Shown here in pieces: positions 25,910 through 34,073 of a DNA stretch of 62,848 bases. The stretch covers positions 1 through 62,848 of the forward strand of contig JAISXW010000010.1 in assembly GCA_031270325.1 (NCBI GenBank), read 5' to 3'. Position 1 is the stretch's first letter, and each line of letters begins with the position of its first letter. This DNA comes from Streptococcaceae bacterium (GTDB taxonomy: Bacteria > Bacillota > Bacilli > Lactobacillales > Streptococcaceae). The position numbers and the translations under genes were made by a program. The notes under the pieces were generated by a model. It worked only from the letters and a program-made list of their open reading frames with translations. It was not told where the DNA came from and made no database searches.

Positions 25910-26060
25910 TCATCACAAACGTGTCGTCACGCCTTTTGAACCAAAACTCATAACGGAACTCCCTAGTCAGCGTGACGTCTTTATGAAATTCCTATATTCT
26001 TGTCCAGAAATAAAACTGAAAACTATGATCAATCTGTTTTGAGACGAGAAAACAAAACAT
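25910..26060 (-). repeat. degenerate copy of the dispersed palindromic repeat
   Basis: GTGTCGTCACGCCTTTTGA followed by AACGGAACTCC resembles the GTGTCGCCACGC/GGAACGGAACCTC block of the other copies. The second half is hard to align. Otherwise 25861-26070 holds no gene. Confidence 0.35.
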
Positions 26061-26071
26061 TAGTGCTTAAC

Positions 26072-26098
26072 ACAAAAAAAGCTGTCCATGACAACTTT
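26072..26098 (-). terminator. terminator of the ireB-ruvX-DUF1292 set
   Basis: Leftward AGTTGTC, ATG loop, GACAGCT then seven T. Confidence 0.88.
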
Positions 26099-26123
26099 CT
26101 AAACTCGACTGGCGCACTGCCCT

Positions 26124-26435
26124 TTAATCTTCTTCCTCTACAAAGGCGTTGAAAACTTCCTCGATCATATCCCACTCATCCGTGGCGTCTTCAGGGATTG
26201 GAATCAAATCGCCCTCTGTGCCATCTTCATTTTGAGTGTAGGCGTAAGCCTGAATTTCAACTTCGCCATTGTCGTCTTCTGCCGTACCAGATGGCACAAG
26301 AAGGACATAATTTTTACCAAACTCCTCTTGACCATCAATCGTCAAAAGAATTTCAAACAAGGTTTCATTGCCATTGTCATCAACTAGAGTGATAAAGGCT
26401 TGTTCCTGTTCTTGATTACGTGTCTGTTCAGTCAT
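26124..26435 (-). CDS. DUF1292 family protein (YrzB-like)
   Basis: 103 very acidic residues. [20 protein letters not shown] and YVLLVPSG are the family core. Function unknown. It is third in the leftward order ireB-ruvX-DUF1292, an arrangement conserved across Firmicutes. AGGAGC precedes the ATG. Confidence 0.9.
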   Translation of the reverse strand: MTEQTRNQEQEQAFITLVDDNGNETLFEILLTIDGQEEFGKNYVLLVPSGTAEDDNGEVEIQAYAYTQNEDGTEGDLIPIPEDATDEWDMIEEVFNAFVEEED

Positions 26436-26453
26436 TTTTTGCTCCTGTGCTAT

Positions 26454-26879
26454 TTATGATAAGGGATGGCTATCCAGATAATTTTGTAAAATCAAAACGG
26501 CTGCCAACTTGTCTATATACTTCTTGCGATTCTCGCGACGGGTATGCCCTTGGATCAAGATTTTTTCTGCTTGGGCAGTCGTTAGCCGCTCATCTTGATA
26601 ATCAACCGGAATCCCAAACCTTGCAACCAACAACTCGCCGTATGCTCGACTGGCTTGCGCTCGAATCCCTTCATCATTGTTCATATGTTTGGGCAAACCC
26701 AACACAAACTTGGCAGGTTTAAATTCTTGAATCAGTTCTGCCAAACGCTCAAATCCATAATCTTTTTTGGATTCGTTGATCCGAATTGTCTCGACTGGCT
26801 GAGCTGTATAGCCGAGCAAATCACTTACGGCAACACCGACAGTCACACTACCGACATCCAATCCCATTAGACGTTGCAT
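26454..26879 (-). CDS. ruvX: Holliday junction resolvase-like RuvX (YqgF)
   Basis: 141 residues from the ATG at 26879. The RNase H-like fold begins [18 protein letters not shown], with the first catalytic Asp. [14 protein letters not shown] and [15 protein letters not shown] follow, with a C-terminal [13 protein letters not shown]. RuvX/YqgF proteins process structured nucleic acids and 16S rRNA. The ATG overlaps the ireB stop (TGATG), so the genes are coupled. Confidence 0.93.
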   Translation of the reverse strand: MQRLMGLDVGSVTVGVAVSDLLGYTAQPVETIRINESKKDYGFERLAELIQEFKPAKFVLGLPKHMNNDEGIRAQASRAYGELLVARFGIPVDYQDERLTTAQAEKILIQGHTRRENRKKYIDKLAAVLILQNYLDSHPLS

Positions 26880-27145
26880 CAAAGGTCAACACCCTGATCT
26901 TTCAAGTAATTTTTGATCAATTCTTCTACAATATCATCCCGATCAAAGCGCCGAATTCTATTTCTGGCATCATTGTGACGCGGAATATAGGCTGGATCTC
27001 CCGACAAGACATAGCCAACCATTTGATTGATTGGATTGTATCCTTTTTCACCAAGAGAGTGGTACACACTCACAAGCGTTTCGCCAATTTCTTTTTTGCC
27101 TGAGTCGTCAAACTCAAAACGAACGGTTTCATCTGTAAAACTCAT
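26879..27145 (-). CDS. ireB: IreB family regulatory phosphoprotein (UPF0297)
   Basis: 88 residues starting [12 protein letters not shown]; the GAGG eight bases upstream supports the ATG at 27145 over an earlier [28 protein letters not shown] is the family signature (split here as [12 protein letters not shown] and [13 protein letters not shown]). In enterococci IreB is phosphorylated by the IreK kinase and affects cephalosporin resistance. First gene of its set. Confidence 0.93.
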   Translation of the reverse strand: MSFTDETVRFEFDDSGKKEIGETLVSVYHSLGEKGYNPINQMVGYVLSGDPAYIPRHNDARNRIRRFDRDDIVEELIKNYLKDQGVDL

Positions 27146-27262
27146 CGTTGTCACCTCATTTCTGTATTTTTTGTGTTAAATTCATTATAAGTTATTTTTA
27201 CTTATAATTCAACTATCAACCCCCATAGAATGCGGTTGCCTCCCTGCCCCAACATTTTTGAA

Positions 27263-28183
27263 TTAGGGTAAAATATTGCCTGCTGCTTGATAGAGTGCAT
27301 ACCACTCTTCACGAGAGAGGAGAATATCAGCTGCTTCTGTCGCTTCAATGATTCGTGAGGGTGTCATCGTCCCAATGACCGTCTGGATATTGGCCGGATG
27401 TCGATTGATAAAGGCGACAGCAACCCCTGACGGTGTGACATGATATTGTTCTGCCAGTTCGTTGAGCTTGGCATTGAGCTCTGGAAATTTATCCGTGTCG
27501 CCAAGGAAAATACCGTCAAAAAAGCCATACTGGAAAGGCGACCAAGCTTGAATGGTTATCTCATGTATCCGTGAATAGTCAAGAATACCACCATCTCGCA
27601 CCAGCCCAGCCTGATTTTCCATATTGACATTGAGACCGGCATCAATCATACCTGTGTGTTTGAGACCGAATTGCAGTTGATTAATGTTCAACGGTTGTTT
27701 AACAGCTGTTTTTAACAACTCAATCTGACTAGGATTTTGATTTGAGACACCAAAGGCACGGACTTTTCCTGTTTTTTCAAGCTCCGAGAAAGCTTCGGCA
27801 ACTTCTTCAGGCTCTACCAGTGTATCCGGACGGTGCAGGAGCAAGGTATCTAAATAATCCGTCTCCAAGCGTTTCAAACACCCTTCAACCGCTTGAATAA
27901 GATGTGCTTTTGAAAAATCAAAGGCAATACCTGGTCTAATCCCAACTTTTGATTGCAAATAAATATCAGACCGTGAAATGTTCGTTTCTTTTAAAGCTTG
28001 AGCAAAAATCGTCTCGCATGCGCCACCACCGTAAATGTCGGCATGATCAAAGAAATTAATCCCTTGATCATAGGCTGTTTGGATGACGTCAACTGGATTT
28101 TTCCCTGCTTCGTTCATCCGCATACAACCCAAGATGATTTGACTAGATTTGATATCAGTATTGGCGATTTGAATTTGTTTCAT
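27263..28183 (-). CDS. aldo/keto reductase
   Basis: 306 residues from the ATG at 28183 (GAGAGG upstream); the longer frame adds an unsupported N-terminus. The TIM-barrel NADPH enzyme has FFDHADIYGGG (catalytic Asp and Tyr), QSKVGIRPG (Lys) and DTLLLHRPD (His). GVSNQNPSQIELL and VIGTMTPSRI bind cofactor. It is of the YdhF-like branch. The substrate cannot be told. A cre-like site lies between promoter and start. Single gene. Confidence 0.87.
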   Translation of the reverse strand: MKQIQIANTDIKSSQIILGCMRMNEAGKNPVDVIQTAYDQGINFFDHADIYGGGACETIFAQALKETNISRSDIYLQSKVGIRPGIAFDFSKAHLIQAVEGCLKRLETDYLDTLLLHRPDTLVEPEEVAEAFSELEKTGKVRAFGVSNQNPSQIELLKTAVKQPLNINQLQFGLKHTGMIDAGLNVNMENQAGLVRDGGILDYSRIHEITIQAWSPFQYGFFDGIFLGDTDKFPELNAKLNELAEQYHVTPSGVAVAFINRHPANIQTVIGTMTPSRIIEATEAADILLSREEWYALYQAAGNILP

Positions 28184-28200
28184 TTGGAATCCTCTCTTTT

Positions 28201-28214
28201 CGTAATCGTTTCCA
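28201..28214 (-). promoter_or_regulatory. cre-like site before the aldo/keto reductase
   Basis: On the minus strand TGGAAACGATTACG is close to the CcpA-binding consensus. It ends about 18 bases before the ATG, where bound CcpA would block the gene. Confidence 0.45.
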
Positions 28215-28434
28215 TTTGCTTTTTTCATTATACCAAAAATCAAATCAATTTCCTTTGGAGAAACGATTCCCCATGACAAAAGACCTGAAAAATTCAGGTG
28301 ATAGATGGCTTTCTCTATATATTTTATGCTAAAATAAGGACTAGTATCTCGCTCAAACTTAAAGTTTTCCGCTCCTACAAGACCTGATACACGACCTCAA
28401 CTTTTTTACCTCTCATCACGTTCTAGGAGATCAC

Positions 28435-29685
28435 ATGACCCATTGGAAAAGAAACTTCTTTACTCTATTTATCGGCCAACAATTATCCTTTTTTACCAGC
28501 ATGTTGGTGCAATACTCGTTGACTTGGTATCTAGCAGATGTGACGAAAAGTCCAACCCTGTTTGCGCTTTACACCTTAATCGCATTTATTCCCGGTATCT
28601 TTGCTGCGCCATTGATGGGACCTTTAATCGATCGTGTCAATAAAAAAATCCTCCTGATTACAGGGGATTGGATTGTCGCCGGTGCCGCTATTGTCATCGC
28701 TGTTTACGGCCATGGTGGTGCACCTATTCCTTTTTGGCTGTTAGGCGTGGGCATGTTTGTTCGTAGCCTAGCTGGTGCGATCCAGACACCTACCAATCAA
28801 TCCATCATTCCAACACTTGTCCCTGAAGCCTTTGTCCCTAAAGTCAGCGGACTCAACGGTGCTTTTAATAGTGCCTCGATGATTTTCGCGCCCGCACTCA
28901 GTGCCTTTCTCTACAACATCATGTCCCTCTCGACCATTATGCTTGTCGATGTCGCCGGCGCAGTCATCGGAACGCTTGCTGTTTTGATGACTACGATTGA
29001 AAGTTTTGATCATCTCGACAACCCCACCTCTTATCTGAAGGAATTAGTCGAGGGGTTTCGACTCGTCAAAAATCACAAAGGTATCTTTCAATTTCTGATC
29101 ATCACAACCCTTGTGACGACCCTATCCATGCCCGCATTCTCGCTCTATCCACTCATTACCACCACTTTTTTCCACGGTACGATTAGTGATGCGTCGATAG
29201 TTGAAGTCTTTTGGTCAATCGGTTCACTTTTGGGCGGTGTCCTGATCGGTATTCTCGGGACGACCAAAAAACGCCTGACGCTCGGGGTCAGCTGGTATTT
29301 TTTGGCAAGCCTTGCTTTCTCAGCGATGGGCTTTTTGCCAGATACACGTTTCGGTTTGTGGCTATTTATCCTGTTGCAGTTACCCGCAGGTGTCGGTTAT
29401 ATGGCGGCAAACGGACTCTTTATGTCAATCCTGCAACAAGCTTTCCCAGCCACTCAAATGGGACGTGTCATGGGGATTGTCCAAGCCTTTACTTCAATTG
29501 CAAGTCCGATCGGTTTAATCTTTGCAGCGCCAACTGCTGAGCTCATCGGCATTCCACCCCTCCTAATCATTGCTGGCGCAAGTATTTTCATTGGCAATCT
29601 TACTAGCCTCCTCCTCCCAGCTGTCAAACAACTAGATGATCTGGTAATCATGACCCATATTAAGACATCTGACAACTCCGATTAA
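28435..29685 (+). CDS. MFS efflux transporter (Mef-like)
   Basis: 416 residues, 12 predicted membrane helices, starting WKRNFFTLFIGQQLSFFTSM. The loop PLMGPLIDRVNKK between helices 2 and 3 is the MFS signature. The family (MFS_3) includes macrolide exporters MefA/MefE; the true substrate here is not known. AGGAG lies six bases before the ATG. Transcribed rightward alone, ending at a strong bidirectional terminator. Confidence 0.82.
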   Translation: MTHWKRNFFTLFIGQQLSFFTSMLVQYSLTWYLADVTKSPTLFALYTLIAFIPGIFAAPLMGPLIDRVNKKILLITGDWIVAGAAIVIAVYGHGGAPIPFWLLGVGMFVRSLAGAIQTPTNQSIIPTLVPEAFVPKVSGLNGAFNSASMIFAPALSAFLYNIMSLSTIMLVDVAGAVIGTLAVLMTTIESFDHLDNPTSYLKELVEGFRLVKNHKGIFQFLIITTLVTTLSMPAFSLYPLITTTFFHGTISDASIVEVFWSIGSLLGGVLIGILGTTKKRLTLGVSWYFLASLAFSAMGFLPDTRFGLWLFILLQLPAGVGYMAANGLFMSILQQAFPATQMGRVMGIVQAFTSIASPIGLIFAAPTAELIGIPPLLIIAGASIFIGNLTSLLLPAVKQLDDLVIMTHIKTSDNSD

Positions 29686-29736
29686 AGCAGCACCACGACA
29701 AAAAAACTATCCGGTTCGGATAGCTCAGACCGAAGA

Positions 29737-29773
29737 CAAAAAGCACAATTCAGAGATTAGAATTGTGCTTTTA
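29737..29773. terminator. bidirectional terminator
   Basis: AAAAAGCACAATTC, eight-base loop, GAATTGTGCTTTT. It serves the rightward MFS gene and the leftward DUF6273 gene. Confidence 0.92.
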
Positions 29774-29830
29774 TCTTCAAGCTAAGGCGAGTTGACGCAT
29801 CTGTCTTTTCGACAGAGGGATGTTAGAGAA

Positions 29831-31045
29831 CTAAGAGGCTGCTTTAATATTAATTACCAAAGCTGGGCGGACAGGCCGGGCATCGTCCACAATGTGGTAG
29901 TAGTTGAAAGCGCCATCGTAGACATAGCCAGCAAAATTACTGCTGTAGCCGACCGACCGAAGCAAAAAGTAATTCGGGTCACCAAAGCTGAGTAGGGGAC
30001 TTGAGTTACTGCCACTTAAGCCCATGGTGTGATTGAGGTCGCCATACGAGAGGGCAAAGGCTTGTTTGGTGTCACCCAAAGTTGTCGCAGAGCGTTCGTC
30101 CTTGTACCAGTCATCCCAAGACCAAGCATTATAAGCACTGCCACTTAAAGGTTGTCCTGCCTTGAACTCAGCAAAGGTCGGGTTGTGAAGTGTGACTGGC
30201 GCAACGTATTTGGCTAATTCAGAATTGTTAGCGATATTAGCGGTATAGTAGTCATCAATCTTAGTTTTGAGGGCACTATTCTCATAGCCATTATTCCCGC
30301 TGGAATCAAAGTAGGTCATTTGACTCTCATGGAATTTGCTTATGCCTATGTTCTCTTTCTTAATAATTAACGCTTGATTGCCTGGGACGGAAGCGTCAAT
30401 ATCTGTTACCAGAATCCGCCAAGTCGATCCCGCAAAGGAGATATCTGAATTCGGCGTTATGCTAGCAACTTCAAGGGCTGGTGACACAACACTAACCGTG
30501 AAAGTAAGCGTGCCTGTGTAAGTCCCCGCAAGTTTCGGTGCAGCACTCTCGATATAGAGGTCTTGCAGTACATCAGTGGTCGCACCTGCATCCGCCGAAA
30601 CAAAGGCGACACCATCGGCTGCTACTGAAGCACCACCAGAAGTGCTGCCTTTACTGACCTCATAAGGCAAGCCAGTAGTCTCAGTGTTTTCATCACCTGC
30701 TGTGCCCAGTTTCAGCCTTTGACCGGCTTTGATAGCAACTTCCAACATCTCGACGACGCCAAGCTTCAAGTCATTCCCAGCATGGATCGTGACCGTGCCG
30801 TTTCCTGTCCCTTTAGTCCCTTCTTGATCATATAGGGTAATCGTCGTCGGAATCGTCACTCTATATTTTTGACCGACGGTGTAGCTGACTAATGAGCTGT
30901 CTTCTGTGCTGGGGCTTGTAATCGATTTATCAGCCGCCAAGACAGGTTGTACGGTCGTAGGCAGCAGCAAGCCCAATAAGAGCAAGGCTGCGACCTGCTT
31001 GCCTCTCCTGCCCGAGCGACCAAATCGTGTATGTATTTGCGTCAT
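29831..31045 (-). CDS. secreted DUF6273-type surface protein
   Basis: 404 residues. The signal peptide has a basic start (RFGRSGRRGK), a core VAALLLLGLLLPTTVQP and cleavage after VLAA. Residues about 50-200 form a beta-rich region with YRVTIPTTITLYD and AGTYTGTLTFTVSV. Residues about 205-402 match the DUF6273 pattern: STWRILVTDID, ALKTKIDDYYTANI, YFLLRSVGYSS, then DARPVRPALVINI. There is no LPxTG anchor or membrane tail, so it is probably released or held non-covalently. AAGGAGG is eight bases before the ATG. Its expression appears to be gated by an attenuator and a phase-variable leader ORF upstream. Confidence 0.72.
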   Translation of the reverse strand: MTQIHTRFGRSGRRGKQVAALLLLGLLLPTTVQPVLAADKSITSPSTEDSSLVSYTVGQKYRVTIPTTITLYDQEGTKGTGNGTVTIHAGNDLKLGVVEMLEVAIKAGQRLKLGTAGDENTETTGLPYEVSKGSTSGGASVAADGVAFVSADAGATTDVLQDLYIESAAPKLAGTYTGTLTFTVSVVSPALEVASITPNSDISFAGSTWRILVTDIDASVPGNQALIIKKENIGISKFHESQMTYFDSSGNNGYENSALKTKIDDYYTANIANNSELAKYVAPVTLHNPTFAEFKAGQPLSGSAYNAWSWDDWYKDERSATTLGDTKQAFALSYGDLNHTMGLSGSNSSPLLSFGDPNYFLLRSVGYSSNFAGYVYDGAFNYYHIVDDARPVRPALVINIKAAS

Positions 31046-31080
31046 TCTCTTTTCCTCCTTATATTTATATTTTAAAAACC

Positions 31081-31146
31081 AAAAAACTAAGGTGTCAGCA
31101 CATCACACGTCCTAAACGGACGTGTGCGACATAACACCTTAGTTTT
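31081..31146 (-). terminator. attenuator hairpin in the leader of the DUF6273 gene
   Basis: Leftward, AAAACTAAGGTGT pairs with ACACCTTAGTTTT (13 bp), and inside it CACACGTCC pairs with GGACGTGTG around a GTTTA loop. TTTTTT GG TTTTT follows. It ends only about 25 bases before the ribosome site of the DUF6273 gene, so it must be bypassed for expression. Confidence 0.8.
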
Positions 31147-31199
31147 ATGAACTATTATTAAAAAGACAGGCACAAGAAAAGACTGGCGCAAGCCGTAAG

Positions 31200-31292
31200 C
31201 TAGCTGCTGTGCTGTGCTGTGCTGTGCTGTGCTGTGCTGTGCTGTGCTGTGCTGTGCTGTGCTGTGCTGTGCTGTGCTGAAAGATTGTACAT
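31200..31292 (-). CDS. leader peptide ORF spanning a pentanucleotide repeat
   Basis: ATG at 31292, preceded by GGAAGGAG at six bases. The 30-residue product reads MYNLS, then four copies of AQHST, then AQHSS and a TAG stop at 31200-31202. The stop lies about 54 bases before the attenuator hairpin. Loss of one repeat unit would put the ribosome in a frame that stays open to a TAG in the far arm of the hairpin. Gain of one unit would end translation at a TAA on the near foot of the hairpin. The peptide sequence itself is probably unimportant. Confidence 0.7.
   Translation of the reverse strand: MYNLSAQHSTAQHSTAQHSTAQHSTAQHSS
31206..31279. repeat. pentanucleotide tandem repeat (GCTGT)14
   Basis: Fourteen perfect copies of GCTGT on the plus strand (ACAGC on the minus), then GCTG. 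Such perfect short repeats change length by slipped-strand mispairing. It lies inside the leader ORF. Confidence 0.97.
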
Positions 31293-31335
31293 GCCGGTCT
31301 CCTTCCTGTCAACGATTAAGTATGCAAAAAGCACT

Positions 31336-31349
31336 TGTAATCGGTTACA
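31336..31349. promoter_or_regulatory. cre site (CcpA) of the DUF6273 leader promoter
   Basis: TGTAATCGGTTACA is a perfect 14-bp palindrome matching the cre consensus. It begins about 13 bases after the -10 box, a repressing position. Confidence 0.75.
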
Positions 31350-31361
31350 TTTTATACCTTT

Positions 31362-31390
31362 ATTATACGCCTATTTCTTTTTTCGCGCAA
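31362..31390 (-). promoter_or_regulatory. promoter of the leader ORF / DUF6273 gene
   Basis: On the minus strand -35 TTGCGC (31385-31390), 17 bases, -10 TATAAT (31362-31367). The resulting transcript would have a leader of about 310 bases carrying the repeat ORF and the attenuator. From 31391 to about 31720 no gene is seen. Confidence 0.68.
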
Positions 31391-31721
31391 GGCTTTACTC
31401 AATAAATACTCAGATTTTAATAAATGATTAAATTTTAATTTAACTTCTTGTCTGCATTGTTTGTTGATACAGGCAGGTCAGACGAGCTGCATAACCACCA
31501 AACAACCGTCTGACCGCCTCAGAGTAAATCCTAGAACACTTCTATCGAAACTGTGCCTTAGTCTAAGAAAATAAGCCGGCACGGGGCAACTGAAGCGCCT
31601 TTGTCTGTCTCTCCAGCAGCAAGCCCACTCCAAATCGCAAGACAAGCCTATTTTAAATGCGTTCAAGCTGTGATTAAAGCCCCCTGACCTTGTTCGGAAC
31701 AGGGGCGGGCTATGATTAAAC

Positions 31722-31975
31722 CCCCTCGTTTTAGTAAAAAAACGAGAACAGCCTAGCTTTTTCTAGGATGTCCTCACTTTTTACTAGAATGCCCTAGCTT
31801 TTTCTAGGATGTCCTCACTTTTTGCGAGAACGGCCTAGCTTTTTTCTAGGACGGTTTCACTTTTTGTGAGAACAGCCTAGCTTTTTTCTAGGACGGTTTC
31901 ACTTTTTACGAGAACAGCCTAGCTTTTTACTAGGATAACCTCGTTTTTTACGAGAACAGCCGTCTGATTTACAAG
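31722..31975. repeat. array of short hairpins with a period of about 21 bp
   Basis: About eleven units alternate CCTAGCTTTTTCTAGG-type and CTCACTTTTTGTGAG/CTCGTTTTTTACGAG-type mini-palindromes. Double units start at 31753, 31794, 31835, 31877 and 31919, a spacing of 41-42. The unit length varies by one base and stops interrupt all frames over the array, so it is not coding. Confidence 0.85.
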
Positions 31976-32059
31976 GGCGCCCTAGTGGTGCGCAAGGGCG
32001 TTCTGATTCTCAATTAGATCGTTAGCCCTTTGAATCAGAGTAATGATGCCCCTTCTAAG

Positions 32060-32200
32060 TATGGGGCGAGGCTTAACTCAAAATAGCTGTGGTATCAAGA
32101 AAAGAGCGAGATCGTAGACTTCCCAGTTTACTGGAAAAGCAAAAAGTTATGGCGCTTTGCTCAGACCCGTGGAAAATTAGGCTGTGTGCGTAAGCGAGCA
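32060..32200 (+). repeat. dispersed palindromic repeat, partial copy D
   Basis: Contains AGGCTTAACTCAAAATAGCT and GTGGTATCAAG, as in the other copies, then diverges before the GTGTCGCCACGC block. Confidence 0.5.
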
Positions 32201-32280
32201 TAGCCCGTATGCAACACGCGCCTCTTGTCCTAGAGGCTAAGCGCCGAAAGGCAGTTGCTTAAAGATGTCGCATTGAAAAA

Positions 32281-32317
32281 GGCAAGGTCGTGAAAGCATA
32301 CGACCTTGCCTTTTCTT
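32281..32317. terminator. strong bidirectional terminator
   Basis: GGCAAGGTCGT, eight-base loop, ACGACCTTGCC with TTTTCTTTT on one side and TTTTTC on the other. Leftward it follows the S14 remnant and frr. Confidence 0.85.
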
Positions 32318-32350
32318 TTGTGTATCGGTTACCAGCTTGCTTTTTAACAC

Positions 32351-32539
32351 TCGGCATTTAATCCGTGACATACCGAACTTGCGTCTGTCAGCACGAGGGC
32401 GACCGTCAACCAGATCCCGATTTTTCAAACGGTTCGGATTGGAGTCGCGTGGTAGTTTGCGTAAGGCTTCATCGTCGCCTGCCGCTTTGCGTTCACGCCG
32501 TTTGTCTGCGTACTGAGCTATCCGGTTCGGAGAGCTTTT
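32351..32539 (-). pseudogene. rpsN: remnant of a second ribosomal protein S14 gene
   Basis: In one minus-strand frame: [20 protein letters not shown], then [20 protein letters not shown] and [17 protein letters not shown]. This is S14 of the long, zinc-free type (89 residues). The start is missing (an in-frame TAG precedes it), and the conserved end (normally HKGQ...KKASW) is replaced by unrelated sequence. It lies downstream of frr on the same strand. Presumably a dead paralogue. Confidence 0.8.
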
Positions 32540-32595
32540 CTAATAGCATGCGCCATCTGACGAGGGAGCATCAGTGTCGTCAAAAGTTGATCTCA

Positions 32596-33153
32596 TCAAA
32601 CAGTCAAAAGTTCTTCTTCTTTGCGCGCTGTGTGCTGATCAATGGCTTTGACTGCATCGTCTGTCACTTTTTGAATCTCTTTTTCGAGTGTTTTAAGCTC
32701 GTCTTCTGTGATTTCTTTCGCTTTCTCAGATTTCTTGGCCTCATTCATGGCATCTTTGCGAATGTTGCGAATGGCAACTTTCCCACCTTCAGCCGTTTTC
32801 TTCACTTCTTTTGCCAATTCTTTCCGACGATCTTCTGTCAAGGCCGGAATGACCAACCGGATCACGTTGCCGTCAGATTGCGGGTTGATACCGAGATCAC
32901 TGGCATTCAAAGCAGACTCAATATCTTTGATGACTGTTTTGTCAAACGGTGTCACCAAAAGCACACGCGCTTCCGGTACAGAAATTCCTGCTAATTGATT
33001 CAGAGGCGTTGGTGCGCCGTAATACTCGACTGTAATGCGATCAAGCAGGCTAGCATTGGCACGCCCAGCACGAATGCTGCCAAATTCACGTTGTAAACTT
33101 TCGATAGAGTGTGTCATGCGATCTGCCGCATGCGTCACGATTTCATTTGCCAT
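32596..33153 (-). CDS. frr: ribosome recycling factor
   Basis: 185 residues. It splits post-termination ribosomes together with [23 protein letters not shown] and the C-terminal helix [18 protein letters not shown] are typical. AAAGGA precedes the ATG. It is 22 bases downstream of pyrH, the usual pair. Confidence 0.97.
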   Translation of the reverse strand: MANEIVTHAADRMTHSIESLQREFGSIRAGRANASLLDRITVEYYGAPTPLNQLAGISVPEARVLLVTPFDKTVIKDIESALNASDLGINPQSDGNVIRLVIPALTEDRRKELAKEVKKTAEGGKVAIRNIRKDAMNEAKKSEKAKEITEDELKTLEKEIQKVTDDAVKAIDQHTARKEEELLTV

Positions 33154-33175
33154 AATATTTTTCCTTTAATTTGAA

Positions 33176-33895
33176 TTAGTTAGAAACGGTCGTTCCGATA
33201 TTTTCACCTAGAACCACACGCTTGATGTTACCTGTTTCATTGAGATTAAAAACGACCAAATCAATGTTGTTATCCATTGACAGACTAGATGCCGTTGAAT
33301 CCATAATCTTCAAACCTTGTTTCAAGACTTCTATATGTGTCAGCTCCTCGAACTTGATGGCTGCCTTATTGGTCCGCGGGTCATCGTTGTAAACCCCATC
33401 AACACCATTTTTAGCCATGAGAATCGCTTCCGCATCAATTTCTGCAGCTCTGAGTGCTGCTGTCGTATCTGTTGAAAAGTAAGGTGAACCAGTCCCAGCC
33501 GCAAAAATCACGATTCTTTCTTTCTCCAAATGACGTAAGGCACGTCCGCGAACATAGGGTTCAGCTAATTGTTGCATATTAATCGCTGTTTGGACACGGG
33601 TCGTCACACCTGCTCGCTCAAGTGCATCTGCCATCACAAGTGCATTCATGACGGTGCCTAGCATGCCGGTATAGTCAGCCGGCACACGCTCCATGCCCGC
33701 CGCAGCTGCGGCTTCGCCACGCCAGAGATTACCGCCACCGATGACCAGAGCAATCTCGATACCTAACTCATGAACTTCTTTTAATTCTCTGGCAATCTCC
33801 TCAACCGTTGCAATATCAATCCCGATACCACGTTCTCCAGCGAGGGCTTCTCCAGAAAGTTTGATCAGAACACGTTTATATTTTACTTGAGACAT
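33176..33895 (-). CDS. pyrH: UMP kinase
   Basis: 239 residues. It phosphorylates UMP to UDP in pyrimidine synthesis. [26 protein letters not shown] and a C-terminal [14 protein letters not shown] match the hexameric bacterial enzyme. AAAGGTGAAG precedes the ATG. Paired with frr. Confidence 0.97.
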   Translation of the reverse strand: MSQVKYKRVLIKLSGEALAGERGIGIDIATVEEIARELKEVHELGIEIALVIGGGNLWRGEAAAAAGMERVPADYTGMLGTVMNALVMADALERAGVTTRVQTAINMQQLAEPYVRGRALRHLEKERIVIFAAGTGSPYFSTDTTAALRAAEIDAEAILMAKNGVDGVYNDDPRTNKAAIKFEELTHIEVLKQGLKIMDSTASSLSMDNNIDLVVFNLNETGNIKRVVLGENIGTTVSN

Positions 33896-34005
33896 ACTTC
33901 ACCTTTCTTACTGTTCATTCATTCATCGTCCTATTTATTTTACCACAAATTTGATGATTTTTTAAAGGCTATCTTTTTCGCCATTTATTTGACGAGACAT
34001 CTATT

Positions 34006-34042
34006 GAAAAACTATCTGGCGCAAGACACCGAGATAGTTTTC
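34006..34042 (-). terminator. ackA terminator
   Basis: Leftward AAAACTATCT, inner GC-rich part, AGATAGTTTTTC. Confidence 0.85.
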
Positions 34043-34073
34043 TATTTTCTACCGAACGGGTAGCCGACCCGAC

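Noticed and set aside
31214..31431. Plus-strand frames reading LCCAV repeats through the pentanucleotide repeat
   Set aside because: No ribosome site or promoter on that strand. The minus-strand leader ORF has both.
31722..31975. CRISPR array at the regularly spaced repeats
   Set aside because: Units are about 21 bp with no unique spacers and each is itself a small palindrome; no cas genes nearby.
32365..32994. 209-codon plus-strand frame antisense to frr
   Set aside because: Shadow of frr and the S14 remnant, which are well supported on the minus strand.
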